In this document: positions 33,577 to 41,660 of the stretch, in pieces
Layout of the letters: every line of letters begins with the position of its first letter
Position numbering within the stretch: the stretch's first letter is position 1
From: an uncultured Clostridium sp.
Lineage (GTDB): Bacteria > Bacillota > Clostridia > TANB77 > CAG-508
DNA length: 41,660 nt
Direction of reading: 5' to 3'
Assembly: GCA_948470605.1 (NCBI GenBank)
Contig: CAOKPI010000014.1
Span: 1 to 41,660, forward strand
Position numbers and translations under genes: made by a program
The notes under the pieces: generated by a model
The model's database searches: none
Told to the model about the DNA's origin: nothing
The model's input: the letters and a program-made list of their open reading frames with translations, nothing else

Positions 33577-33966
33577 CTATCTATTCTTCTCAAAAAATTT
33601 AACCAATTTTTCTATTTCCGCAAAATATTTATTTTTTATGGCATCATATATTTGTCTTGAATTATCTTCATCATACAAATGTGATAAAGAATTTCTAGCT
33701 AACATCATCTTAATCCAAATTTCACCATTTTCAATTAAATGATGAGCAAAACTTTCTTTTATAATTTCTCTTGGACTACCTGTATCTAATGGCACGCCTA
33801 GATATTCTAAATAATCTTTCAACGTTTTCCATTCTAGTTCAAATGTAAATTCATATCTATGTAAAACACCATCTACTGCTAAATCATTTGCCTCTTCTTC
33901 TAAAGCTTCTTTTAATCTATCTTTAGCATTTTTCAAATCATGCTTTCTTTCTTCAAATCTTTTCAT
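33577..33966 (-). CDS. HEPN-type nucleotidyltransferase substrate-binding protein
   Basis: 129 aa, HI0074-like four-helix protein: ELEWKTLKDYLEYLGV, PREIIKESFAHHLIENGEIW and MLARNSLSHLYDEDNSRQIY. The R-x4-H signature of HEPN toxins is in RNSLSH followed by YD. It overlaps the preceding MNT gene as TAATG. In HEPN/MNT toxin-antitoxin pairs this is the RNase toxin, silenced by nucleotide transfer to the Tyr next to the active site. Confidence 0.9.
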   Translation of the reverse strand: MKRFEERKHDLKNAKDRLKEALEEEANDLAVDGVLHRYEFTFELEWKTLKDYLEYLGVPLDTGSPREIIKESFAHHLIENGEIWIKMMLARNSLSHLYDEDNSRQIYDAIKNKYFAEIEKLVKFFEKNR

Positions 33967-34265
33967 TATTTAATTGCCACCCCTTCCCTTTTTATTTCTT
34001 CTAAAAATTCTTTTTTTGTATTTTTATTAATAAAAACTAAATCTATTTTGTATATAATATCTAACAAATCAAATTCATTTCTAATAGCATATTCATGTTC
34101 TTCTGGCACATTTTCAAATATGGCTATATCTATATCTGATGTATCTTTATAGGTATTTTTTGCCCTTGAACCAAATATTTTGAACTCATAATTATTGTTT
34201 TTGATTGCTATTTCTCTGATTTTTTGATAGATATTTTCTGATAATCCAAATTTCATTTTTCTCAT
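33966..34265 (-). CDS. minimal nucleotidyltransferase (MNT antitoxin)
   Basis: 99 aa, MNT-fold nucleotidyltransferase: the G-S-x(9)-D-x-D motif is visible as FKIFGSRAKNTYKDTSDIDI with the third Asp in KIDLVFINK. Transfers nucleotides, in known systems to the HEPN partner. Start ATG 34265 after AGAGGAG. It forms a two-gene operon with the overlapping HEPN gene and lies directly after the helicase gene. Confidence 0.92.
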   Translation of the reverse strand: MRKMKFGLSENIYQKIREIAIKNNNYEFKIFGSRAKNTYKDTSDIDIAIFENVPEEHEYAIRNEFDLLDIIYKIDLVFINKNTKKEFLEEIKREGVAIK

Positions 34266-34286
34266 CTTTCTCCTCTGTTTTATTAT

Positions 34287-36761
34287 TTATTTTATCTCAT
34301 CTTCTTGAGCTAAGTCAATTTCTTGCTTTCCATCAAGTTCCTTTCTTGTCTCTTTGTTATTTCCAACATGCTTACTAACCGTTTTTTTCATTCTAGTCTT
34401 TATTTGGTCATCTTTTTTCGTTCCTAATTGTCCTAATTCTCTTAATCTTGCTATTTTTTCTCTATATTGTTCTGGCACTTCTTCGATTGGTCTTCCTGTA
34501 TGCTTATCTAAAATTTTCTTTTCTGGACATCTCCACCATCTAGTATATAACTTTGTTTCTTTTCGTTCTTCTTCTGTCATCTCACTTCTAACTAATACTT
34601 TTCCATTTTTTCCAAGACCAGATCTTGGCATTTTACCTTCATGCTCTTCTAACCATTCTATTATTTCTTCATAAGTCGATTTTACTTCTAATCCTAATCC
34701 ATAATCTCTCAATACTTTTATTCTATCTCTATATTTTTCTGGTACTTCTCCTATTGGTTTTCCTACATACTCATCTAGGATTTTCCTTTCTGGACATTTC
34801 CACCATCTAGCATATAACTTTGTTTCTTTTCGTTCTTCTTCTGTCATCTCACTTCTAACTAATACTTTTCCATTTTTTCCAAGACCAGATCTTGGCATTT
34901 TACCTTCATGCTCTTCTAGCCATTCTATTATTTCTCCATAAGTTGATTTCATTTTTAATCTTAATCCATAATTTCTCAATATTTTTATTTTCTCTCTATA
35001 TTCTTCTGGTACTTCTTCTATTGGTCTTCCTACATACTCTTCTATAATTTTTCTTTCTGGACATGTGTACCATCTACCATATAACTTTATTTCTTCTCGT
35101 TCTTCTTCTGTTATCTCTTCTCTACTTAATTGTTTTCCATTTCTTATGATAGCAGATCTAGGCATTTTTCCTTTATACTCTTCTAGCCATTCTATTATTT
35201 CTTCATAAGTTGATTTTATTTTTAATCCTAATCCATAATTTCTCAATATTTTTATTTTCTCTCTATATTCTTCTGGTACTTCTTCTATTGGTTTTTCAAC
35301 ATATTCCTCTAAAATCTTCTTTTCTGGACATCTCCACCATCTAGTATATAACTTTGTTTCTTCTCGTTCTTCTTCTGTCATCTCACTTCTAACTAATACT
35401 TTTCCATTTTTTCCAAGACCAGATCTTGGCATTTTACCTTCATGCTCTTCTAACCATCTTATGATTTGATTATAGGTGTCATAATAATTATATCTTGTTT
35501 CTTCTTTTATTTCTCTTAAAATATCTAATAACTCTAGTTCTTCTGGCATTAATTTTAACAAATCATAAAATTTATGATTTCCTAATCCATCTCCTTTTTG
35601 TATCGCTCCTGCTATTTCTTCAAAGGCTTCCTCTTGTCTTAACCAGTTATTTACAGCATCGATTATTACTGTTTTTTCTTCTTCATCTGCTGATAATACT
35701 CTCCCAATATGTTGTTTGTATATAATGCTCGATTCTGTGGCTCTAAACATTACTTCTCCATCTAAACCTTGTAAATGCACACCTTCATTTAACATATCTA
35801 CACAAAACAACAATTGTAGTTCTTCTTCTTTTTGACTTGCTTGAAATTCTTCTAATGTTCTTCTATTTTGTGCTTCTGTTTTTCCAAAATCATCTTCTTT
35901 TCCATTTTTACTTGCGACATAATCTATTTTTATTTTCTGATTAACTTTTCCAAATATCTCTTTAGCATGAGCCATTTTTTCTTGTAGGTCTTCTTTATTT
36001 TCGCAAAATACAATATATTTTCCGTTTTTCTTCTTCATTCCTACTTGCATAACATCTTGGATATCTGGTGAAGCACTTATAATACTTTCTAATCTCTCAT
36101 ACTTTTTTAATAATCTTTCTTTTGTTGACTCATCTTTTAATTCTTGTATTCTCTTTTTATATTCTTTTAATTCTGGAGCTAATGTTGACAAAACCCTTAC
36201 ATATCTTGGACTTTTTAATACTACCTCTTCTTCTTTTTCTCCACTTAACGCTTCTGTTAGACTCATTTCATATACGACATCATCTCCAAATTTTTCATAT
36301 AGCATGTTTCTCTTATCGGTTCTTTCTGGTGTAGCTGTCATGGCTATCTCTTTAGCTTTAGGAAATCTTTCCTCTAATTCATCTACTGCTGGCTCCCATG
36401 TTTCTGCTCCGATTCTATGTGCTTCATCATATATTATGATATCTGGTCTTGCATTTTCTACTTTTCCTTTTAATAATCCCAATTTTTGGTACGTTACAAT
36501 TGCAATCTTTTTAGATTCTAATAATTTGTCTCCGTCTTCTATATATTCTTTTATGTAGCTTTTAAATTGATTGGCTATTGCTTTTGATGAAACTACTATT
36601 AATATATTTTCTTCTGGATTGTCTTCTATATATTTCAATGGCAAAAAACTTTTCCCAGCTCCTGTTGGAAATGAAAATGCTGCTCTTCCAGTTTTCTCTA
36701 GTCTATTTTCCATTAATTCATATGTTTTTTGTTGGTGCTTATATTTTAATTCTACAGACAT
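34287..36761 (-). CDS. SF2 DEAD/DEAH-type helicase with four helicase-associated repeats
   Basis: About 824 aa. The N half (1-400) is an SF2 motor: Q-like MSVELKYKHQQKTYE, Walker A FSFPTGAGKSFLPL, DEAH in IIYDEAHRIGAETW, motif III MTATPERTD, later FCVDMLNEGVHLQGLD and YKQHIGRVLS (motif VI). Residues about 425-790 are four repeats of 89 aa each with IIEWLEEHEGKMPR, TEEERxETKLYxRWxxCPE and PEEYREKI-x-LR-x-YG; they resemble Pfam HA domains. The end is Lys-rich. Start ATG 36761, 8 nt after AGGAGG (an earlier ATG is too close). It acts on nucleic acid, target unknown; the neighbouring HEPN/MNT pair makes a defence role possible. Confidence 0.88.
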   Translation of the reverse strand: MSVELKYKHQQKTYELMENRLEKTGRAAFSFPTGAGKSFLPLKYIEDNPEENILIVVSSKAIANQFKSYIKEYIEDGDKLLESKKIAIVTYQKLGLLKGKVENARPDIIIYDEAHRIGAETWEPAVDELEERFPKAKEIAMTATPERTDKRNMLYEKFGDDVVYEMSLTEALSGEKEEEVVLKSPRYVRVLSTLAPELKEYKKRIQELKDESTKERLLKKYERLESIISASPDIQDVMQVGMKKKNGKYIVFCENKEDLQEKMAHAKEIFGKVNQKIKIDYVASKNGKEDDFGKTEAQNRRTLEEFQASQKEEELQLLFCVDMLNEGVHLQGLDGEVMFRATESSIIYKQHIGRVLSADEEEKTVIIDAVNNWLRQEEAFEEIAGAIQKGDGLGNHKFYDLLKLMPEELELLDILREIKEETRYNYYDTYNQIIRWLEEHEGKMPRSGLGKNGKVLVRSEMTEEEREETKLYTRWWRCPEKKILEEYVEKPIEEVPEEYREKIKILRNYGLGLKIKSTYEEIIEWLEEYKGKMPRSAIIRNGKQLSREEITEEEREEIKLYGRWYTCPERKIIEEYVGRPIEEVPEEYREKIKILRNYGLRLKMKSTYGEIIEWLEEHEGKMPRSGLGKNGKVLVRSEMTEEERKETKLYARWWKCPERKILDEYVGKPIGEVPEKYRDRIKVLRDYGLGLEVKSTYEEIIEWLEEHEGKMPRSGLGKNGKVLVRSEMTEEERKETKLYTRWWRCPEKKILDKHTGRPIEEVPEQYREKIARLRELGQLGTKKDDQIKTRMKKTVSKHVGNNKETRKELDGKQEIDLAQEDEIK
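34430..35490 (-). repeat. four tandem 267-bp repeats inside the helicase gene
   Basis: The same block (CTTTGTTTCT on the plus strand) recurs at 34551, 34818, 35085 (as CTTTATTTCT) and 35352, spaced exactly 267 bp. Units 1, 2 and 4 are almost identical over about 90 bp; unit 3 differs more. Confidence 0.9.
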
Positions 36762-36828
36762 TTTCATTTCCTCCTAACTTTTTTCATTTTTTGTCAGTTC
36801 TCTTTTTCGACATTTATTTCCTTAATTT

Positions 36829-36862
36829 ATGAGACAAATCAAACCTGTCCCCCTTGTCTCAT
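36829..36862. repeat. REP-like hairpin with GGGGGACAGG at the end of the LtaS-like gene
   Basis: ATGAGACAA and TTGTCTCAT form a 9-bp stem; on the minus strand the loop begins GGGGGACAGGTTTGATT. It overlaps the stop codon of the LtaS-like gene. It may serve as its terminator and resembles REP sequences of Y1 transposases in Firmicutes (from memory). Confidence 0.6.
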
Positions 36863-38742
36863 TTTAACAAGTTATGAATCGTAACAGAATTTGATATATC
36901 CAATTCCTTCTTCATATCTTGATAATACTCCTCTAACAATTTTCGAGTAGCCTCATCCAGTTCTTCTCCATTTAATATATCTCCTGTTTTCCTGTCATAC
37001 CATTCCTCATCATAATAATAATAACGACTGGTTATGATTCTTTCATTATTCAAGCACACAAAATCTTTATTGGCAAAGAAATTGGTACCCAATGAAAAAG
37101 TATCCTCTAAGTTGCATAAATAAGCTAAAGTAGGTTTAATATCTAATTTATTGGTTGGCTTTTCAATTTTTATGTGTTTCATGTCTGGAATTTTAAAGCC
37201 ACAAGCTACTCTAGTATAGTTTAGTTTTAAATCTATATCTGTCATATGTGGATTGGTATAAGTTAAAAAGTCGATTAATTCTTCATTATACATATTTAAT
37301 CCATCATGGTCACCAAATACCAAAATAGCTGTATCATCATATAATCCCGCTTCTTTCAGGTCTTGTATTAGAACGCCAAAAGCATAATCTGCATAATTCA
37401 TAGCTTCTAAATAATTCCCAAAATAGGTATCTTTATATTTTCCTACATCAATACTAACTTTACTTTTATCTTGCAAACCTTCTAGGGTATATGGTGTATG
37501 AGAAGATGCTGCCACAATATAAGATAGAAACGGACGTTCATAGGTTTTCCACTTTTGTACCGCTTGTCTGTATAATAATTCATCTGACAAATCGCCATTG
37601 ATGTTTTCCGATAAGTCTTCAAATTGTTCCTTTAGCACTAATTCATTTAAATGAAAACGTCCATATACATTACCACGATTCCAAAAATAAGGATAATTTC
37701 CATGCATATAAGAAGTATGATAATTTTTCTGATTGAAAATTTTAAATAAATCATCATAAGTATTGGTATAATATTTGCTAAATGACATGCCATTTTCCAT
37801 CGGATAAATAGAGGTTATCGTAGAATGCTCGGAATCTGCTGTTGTGGAATAACTTTGCATATGCATATTCGTAAATTCGATATTTTCGCTTAAAAATTGA
37901 TTTAAATTTGGAGTAATTTGTTTTCCATTGATTTCTTGATTAACAACAAATTCTTGCACTGATTCGAGTTGCACAATAATAACACTCTTGTCCTCCAACC
38001 TCCCTTGTATGGGATACATTTGTTGTCCATATTTGGTATCATATTTTTCTTTTAACTCATGATAATCTTGCAGCATACTATCCTGATTTTTGTATTCTGT
38101 TTGTTGTTTGATAGTAAGACTATTGGTAAAATCAGCTATATGATAACCAAAAATAGTTGCTTCACGAATTTGTAGGTCTTTATTATAAGATTTCAATTTT
38201 CCTTTTTCTATGTAATTTACACCAACAATTGCAAGAATTAGAATACCAGCCATTCCAGTGATAACTTTACCAACCAATTGCCTTGTGGTAGCCTTTTCTT
38301 TCTTTTCCCACTTTATGATTTTTCCAAGTCCTAAACCAACAAAAACTATCATATCTAAAAAATATAAAATCTGCTTTACTTGCATTACCATAGGTAAAGT
38401 ACCAGCTATTTCTTCTCCATATTGAAGATTCGTAATTTGTGCCACAGATATTACACTATTAGAAAAAATGTAATATACATGGTCTGCAAACAATAACAGA
38501 CTAACCGAAAAATCTATCACAATGGATGTTATAATTCTTATTCTATTTGGTAAAATACTAAGAAAACATACAAGAACGATAATAAAACAAACCGTTCCCA
38601 CAATTGTTTCTATTTCTATTGGCTCATTGATTGCTATTGTATTATGATAAAATAAAAATGTCTTACCTAGCAACAAACCTCCTATTAAAATAACAAACCA
38701 TATGGAATTAAATACTTTATTGATAACTTCTTTTTTTGCCAC
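36859..38742 (-). CDS. LtaS-like lipoteichoic acid synthase or phosphoglycerol transferase
   Basis: 627 aa. Five TM helices in about 1-170, then an extracellular sulfatase-fold domain: VIIVQLESVQEFVVNQEING, the nucleophile Thr region YSTTADSEHSTITSIYPMENG, YMHGNYPYFWNRGNVYGRF, SSHTPYTL and LVFGDHDGLN, the usual metal and substrate sites. It moves glycerol phosphate from phosphatidylglycerol to a growing teichoic acid. Start GTG 38742, 8 nt after AAGGAG. The C-terminal part keeps IFxLGTNFFANKD-type sequence found in LtaS relatives. No glycolipid synthase gene is near. Confidence 0.93.
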   Translation of the reverse strand: MAKKEVINKVFNSIWFVILIGGLLLGKTFLFYHNTIAINEPIEIETIVGTVCFIIVLVCFLSILPNRIRIITSIVIDFSVSLLLFADHVYYIFSNSVISVAQITNLQYGEEIAGTLPMVMQVKQILYFLDMIVFVGLGLGKIIKWEKKEKATTRQLVGKVITGMAGILILAIVGVNYIEKGKLKSYNKDLQIREATIFGYHIADFTNSLTIKQQTEYKNQDSMLQDYHELKEKYDTKYGQQMYPIQGRLEDKSVIIVQLESVQEFVVNQEINGKQITPNLNQFLSENIEFTNMHMQSYSTTADSEHSTITSIYPMENGMSFSKYYTNTYDDLFKIFNQKNYHTSYMHGNYPYFWNRGNVYGRFHLNELVLKEQFEDLSENINGDLSDELLYRQAVQKWKTYERPFLSYIVAASSHTPYTLEGLQDKSKVSIDVGKYKDTYFGNYLEAMNYADYAFGVLIQDLKEAGLYDDTAILVFGDHDGLNMYNEELIDFLTYTNPHMTDIDLKLNYTRVACGFKIPDMKHIKIEKPTNKLDIKPTLAYLCNLEDTFSLGTNFFANKDFVCLNNERIITSRYYYYDEEWYDRKTGDILNGEELDEATRKLLEEYYQDMKKELDISNSVTIHNLLK

Positions 38743-38769
38743 AACATTTGCTCCTTTTAACTTACTAAT

Positions 38770-39011
38770 GTTTCAAGATTGCCAATAGGGGCAAACCTTT
38801 TTGGCAACTAATACAAATTATCTATCATCAATCATTAAATATATAAATTTTGTAATGGATTCGGGGGGACCGTTCAAAAATCCTCAAAAGTTTAGAAAAC
38901 TTTTGTTAAGATTTTTAGAATGGGGCAAATGGAAAAATTTATATATTTAATGATTAATAGGAAATTTAACAAATTTCCAAAAAGTCTGCCCCCTATTGGC
39001 AATCTTGAAAC
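38770..39011. repeat. palindromic repeat family, copy F (long, diverged core)
   Basis: Outer arms from GTTTCAAGATTGCCAATAGG to its complement, inner arms TCATTAAATATATAAATTTT, left motif GGGGGGACCG retained, but the centre is a different hairpin and the right motif GTTGGGA is lost. The outer arm resembles that of copy A (GCCAA.AGGGGC then CTTTTTG.CA). Confidence 0.75.
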
Positions 39012-39012
39012 C

Positions 39013-39492
39013 TTAGCAAGTTTCTATAAAATCCTCTATGATTTTCAACATTTTATCATGATTCTGTTCATATTTCTTTGGTTGAAAATTCCCTATTTGT
39101 GTAATCGCCTGCTCTAGTTCCTCTACGCCCTTTACACCAATAATATATCCCTTTTGATTAAAAAGTTCTACAATATCCTTTTGATGATTATTGACATGTT
39201 CATTATATTGATGTAAGCGAGGAACTGCTATCACTTTTTTATTTTTGGTAATCGATAATAGAATCGAACCGACTCCTCCATGTGTAATCATAAAATTGGC
39301 TTCGTTTTGTAAATTTTCTAATTCCTGTTTAGAAATCAATCCCAACATCTTCATATTCTTTGATGTATATTGTGTATAGCCAGCTTGTACAATCACTTCT
39401 TCTTTTATGATTCCAATTTCTATTAATCGTTCGATTTCTTCTAATAAGCGATGAAAACTATTATTTTGTGTACCTAATAATACTAAAATCAT
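39013..39492 (-). CDS. Alg13/PssE-like glycosyltransferase catalytic subunit
   Basis: 159 aa, the C-terminal half of a GT-B fold: ILVLLGTQNNSFHRLLEEIE, VIVQAGYTQYTSKNMKM, FMITHGGVGSILLSITKNKK and VPRLHQYNEHVNNHQKDIV; the HGG-x-GS motif binds the UDP sugar. It works with the preceding Alg14-like partner, whose stop overlaps its start as TAATG. The pair usually makes a beta-linked sugar on a lipid-linked intermediate of a polysaccharide. Confidence 0.9.
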   Translation of the reverse strand: MILVLLGTQNNSFHRLLEEIERLIEIGIIKEEVIVQAGYTQYTSKNMKMLGLISKQELENLQNEANFMITHGGVGSILLSITKNKKVIAVPRLHQYNEHVNNHQKDIVELFNQKGYIIGVKGVEELEQAITQIGNFQPKKYEQNHDKMLKIIEDFIETC

Positions 39493-39965
39493 TAATAAAT
39501 TGAACCTCCATATACTGCTTTTGGATATATTTTAAGCATTTCCTCCCATTGTACAATAAACAAATCGGCTATGGGATAAATTAATCTTCCTGTTGCTGTT
39601 TTGCGATGGGTATTCGCAAATGTTTCAATATACACTATTTTGCTTCCAAAAATTTTGCCCAAATAGCACATTGGCCCTGCTGTATGTGTTCCTGTGGTTA
39701 CAATCACCTTTGGATGTATTTTAAAATAAAGGTAAACTGTTTTGAAACAAAGATACAAATATTTAAAAATATAGGTAAATAGCTTCGCCCTTGTTCCATA
39801 CGGTAAGAAATATAATTTGTCTTTATATTTTTCTTTTAAGTTTTCATTTGCTTTGTCTTTTTCTGTTATAATATGATAATCATATTTTTCAAATAACGGT
39901 GATAATTGCATGAGTTCATTTAAATGTCCACCTGTACTTGCTATAAATAACACTTTCTTTTTCAT
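39492..39965 (-). CDS. Alg14/PssD-like membrane partner of glycosyltransferase
   Basis: 157 aa, the N-terminal half of a GT-B enzyme: KKVLFIASTGGHLNELMQL, YHIITEKDKANENLKEKYKD, a membrane-associated segment LFTYIFKYLYLCFKTVYLYF, and VIVTTGTHTAGPMCYLGKIF with VYIETFANTHRKTATGRLIY. It anchors the catalytic partner at the membrane and carries the acceptor site. ATG 39965 lies 9 nt after AAAGGA; the open frame begins earlier at a TTG (39986). Confidence 0.9.
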   Translation of the reverse strand: MKKKVLFIASTGGHLNELMQLSPLFEKYDYHIITEKDKANENLKEKYKDKLYFLPYGTRAKLFTYIFKYLYLCFKTVYLYFKIHPKVIVTTGTHTAGPMCYLGKIFGSKIVYIETFANTHRKTATGRLIYPIADLFIVQWEEMLKIYPKAVYGGSIY

Positions 39966-40017
39966 TTTTTTCATTCCTTTTAACAATATTCATTATATCT
40001 TTTTTTCGGCATATTGT

Positions 40018-41542
40018 CTAGTAAATCTCTACATATTCCTCTAAGCAAACTCCTCTATTTTTTATCTCATTTGCCACTTTATTTCCCACATATCGAATAT
40101 GCCATGGCTCATAAACATATCCTGTCTTTTCTTCCTTATTTTCTGGATATCGAATGATAAATCCAAAATCGTAACAATTTTCGGCTAACCATTTAGCCTC
40201 TATTGTATCTTTAAAATCCCTTCTTGTGCTATTAACATCAAAAGCTAGTCCTGTTTGATGTTCTGATTGACCTGGTTTAGCAGAAAAGGTATTGGCTATT
40301 TCCTCTCCATACAATCTTACATTTCTTTGATAAATAGATTGTTGTGTCTGGAAAGAGCGATATCCTGATACTATTTTTAAAGAAATCCCTTCTTCTTTTG
40401 CTTTCGTTTTCATATTCTCAAAAGCCTGTAATGCTTCAGAATTTGTGCCTGGGTCATAATGATCTGGTAATGGATTATTTTTATTAACGATTAATACTCC
40501 ATTTTTATAATTATCTAATATGGTCGCATTTACTTTGCTTTCATCATTTTGTATTCGCACAGTATCTGAAATTGTATTATCTTTGTCTTCTTCTAATTGT
40601 GTTTTTTGTATTTCTGTATCTATTTCCTCTACTTTGTCTTTTACTGTTACTTTGACCTTGTTTTTCACCTTTCCTTGTTCCGCTTCTATCTCAAATTCTG
40701 TGGTTCCTATCCCAACTGCTTGTATCGTTCCATTTTCTTTTACTTGAATGATACTTTCCTCTTCTAAATTCTCAATATGTATCATTTTAGTGGTTGCATT
40801 ACTAGGTTCTATCTCTATTTGCATTTGGTATAATTCGTCTTTCATCATTTCTATATCTTCTTCTACTTTTATTTCTTGAATTGGTACATATACCAAAATA
40901 TACTTTTGATATTCTTCTCTTAACACTAAGGTTATATTATCTTCGTGAATTTCTTTTGTCTCTATATACTCTATCTTGCCGTCTTCTGCTTTTATCCCAT
41001 AGATATCCACTTTGTTCCATCCTTTTAGCCATTCATTGGTATTCAATTCTATTTGTTCTAATAGATGATAGGGTTGCACTTGTGATACATCCACTTCTAA
41101 AATGTCTTGATTCTCCCATTCTTGATAATTGCTCACTTTATTTTCAACTTTTATGGCAAACTTATTGCTATTTGCTAATTTTTCTGAATCTAATTTTATT
41201 TTATAGTTATGATAATTAATTTCTATGTACTTATTATTATCTCTTATATTTTTAATGGTTTCATCGCATAGTTTCATTTTTTGTACTTGAACTAGTTCTA
41301 TTTTTTGAGTATCCTTCCCTATGATTTTTTTCATTATCCTTGCATTCTTTATCATACTGATAAACGAAAAGAGCTATTCCTATAAATGCTATCATCCCAA
41401 TGATATAACAAGTTATTTTTATTCTTTTAACATTCTTAATCTTAGATTTCTTCTTTTTTGCCTTTTTAACTTTTTTTATTCTCTGCTGTCTAATTTCTTC
41501 TTCTAGTTTTTTCATTTCTTCTATTTCTTCTTCAAATACCAT
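40018..41542 (-). CDS. VanY-like D,D-carboxypeptidase with Ig-like domain, frame split at an A7 tract
   Basis: The N part (from ATG 41542, GGAG upstream) is a Lys-rich cytoplasmic helix and one TM helix (ITCYIIGMIAFIGIALFVYQ). A second frame without membrane anchor holds the rest: a Big2-like domain (MQIEIEPSNATTKMIHIENL to VKNKVKVTVKD) and a VanY peptidase (VSGYRSFQTQQSIYQRNV, SEHQTGLAFDV, EPWHIRYVG). The frames overlap; dropping one A from the seven A near 41328-41334 joins them as KDNEKIIGKDTQKIEL (about 507 aa). No CGG is involved. It could be transcript slippage, phase variation or a sequencing error. The enzyme trims D-Ala from wall peptides. Two separate genes is the alternative. Confidence 0.8.
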
Positions 41543-41606
41543 TTTTCGACTCCATTCCCTTATTATTTTAATATATATTTGACAAAAAAGGAAGAGTTTC
41601 TTGACA

Positions 41607-41660
41607 ATCGAGTAGAAGATAACACTTAATGTGTTTTTCCCCTCTCACACCACCACTCAA
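41607..41660 (-). mobile_element. 3' end (domain VI) of a group II intron, rest beyond the right edge
   Basis: On the minus strand the sequence reads GAGAGGGGAAAAACAC, loop ATTAA, GTGTT, TCTTC and ends CTACTCGAT. The stem pairs GAG/CTC, GGGGA/TCTTC and AACAC/GTGTT, leaving a bulged A seven nt before the 3' end, as in domain VI branch sites; AT is a standard intron end. Domain V and the reverse transcriptase would lie outside the window. It sits upstream of the VanY-like gene. Confidence 0.6.

Noticed and set aside
33577..36761. The helicase plus HEPN/MNT as a named phage-defence system
   Set aside because: The pair is a common toxin-antitoxin and the helicase type is widespread; no further defence gene is adjacent, so I do not assign a known system.
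3469..39011. The six repeats as a CRISPR array, integron attC sites or copies of a coding transposon
   Set aside because: They are dispersed, not in an array; they have no spacers, no ORF, and no integrase nearby. The attC pattern of short R and L boxes does not fit the long constant core.

Overview
This is an AT-rich window from a spore-forming, low-GC Gram-positive bacterium, most likely an uncultured Clostridia lineage. The reasons are ylbJ, dpaA and a SleB-type hydrolase (sporulation and germination), a CD1247-type zinc-ribbon protein, YqeG, QueH, an LtaS-like enzyme, and a pilin of the GITLIALV type seen in gut Clostridia. The lineage is inferred; no rRNA is present.

Layout. 1-1,060: start of a pilin gene, an orphan XRE regulator and a DUF6809-like small protein. 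1,190-8,400: glyS; tRNA-Trp with an M23 peptidase; a CD1247-type protein with efp; an M24 peptidase, prepilin peptidase and yqeG; a SleB hydrolase. 8,470-11,340: a RelE-like toxin-antitoxin pair, holA, a metallo-beta-lactamase-fold protein, and an unusual 109-aa Cys/Lys-rich protein behind a structured leader. 11,560-17,830: glycogen debranching enzyme, glmR/yvcK, murB, ylbJ. 17,850-23,250: Rpn-like nuclease, thiE, uppP, dpaA, a TPR membrane protein. 23,300-28,530: lytic transglycosylase, polA, a membrane glycosyltransferase, an LMW phosphatase. 28,540-36,770: a protein made of tandem HTH-like repeats, two paralogous unknown proteins, nudix-queH-ruvB, a HEPN/MNT pair, and a helicase with four 267-bp internal repeats. 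36,860-41,660: LtaS-like enzyme, Alg13/Alg14-like glycosyltransferase pair, VanY-like carboxypeptidase, and the 3' end of a group II intron.

Main finding. Four conserved genes (M23 peptidase, M24 aminopeptidase, polA, membrane glycosyltransferase) look frameshifted, at five sites in total. At every site the 0-frame codon is CGG, and skipping its C puts a GGN glycine codon in frame and restores the protein; at four sites this rebuilds a family motif (GPHLH in M23, EADDVLGTL in PolA, ASGEN in M24, GASSSHSG in M23). A by-eye scan of the other genes found only one more in-frame CGG, at codon 14 of the odd 109-aa ORF. CGG therefore seems not to be read as arginine here; CGGN appears to be read as a four-base glycine codon or to cause an efficient +1 shift.

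Second theme. Six intergenic copies of a palindromic repeat family (about 120-240 bp) share a core (GGGGACC..., GTTGGGA...) but have arms that differ between copies and still pair within each copy. Smaller GGGGAC-containing REP-like hairpins accompany them.
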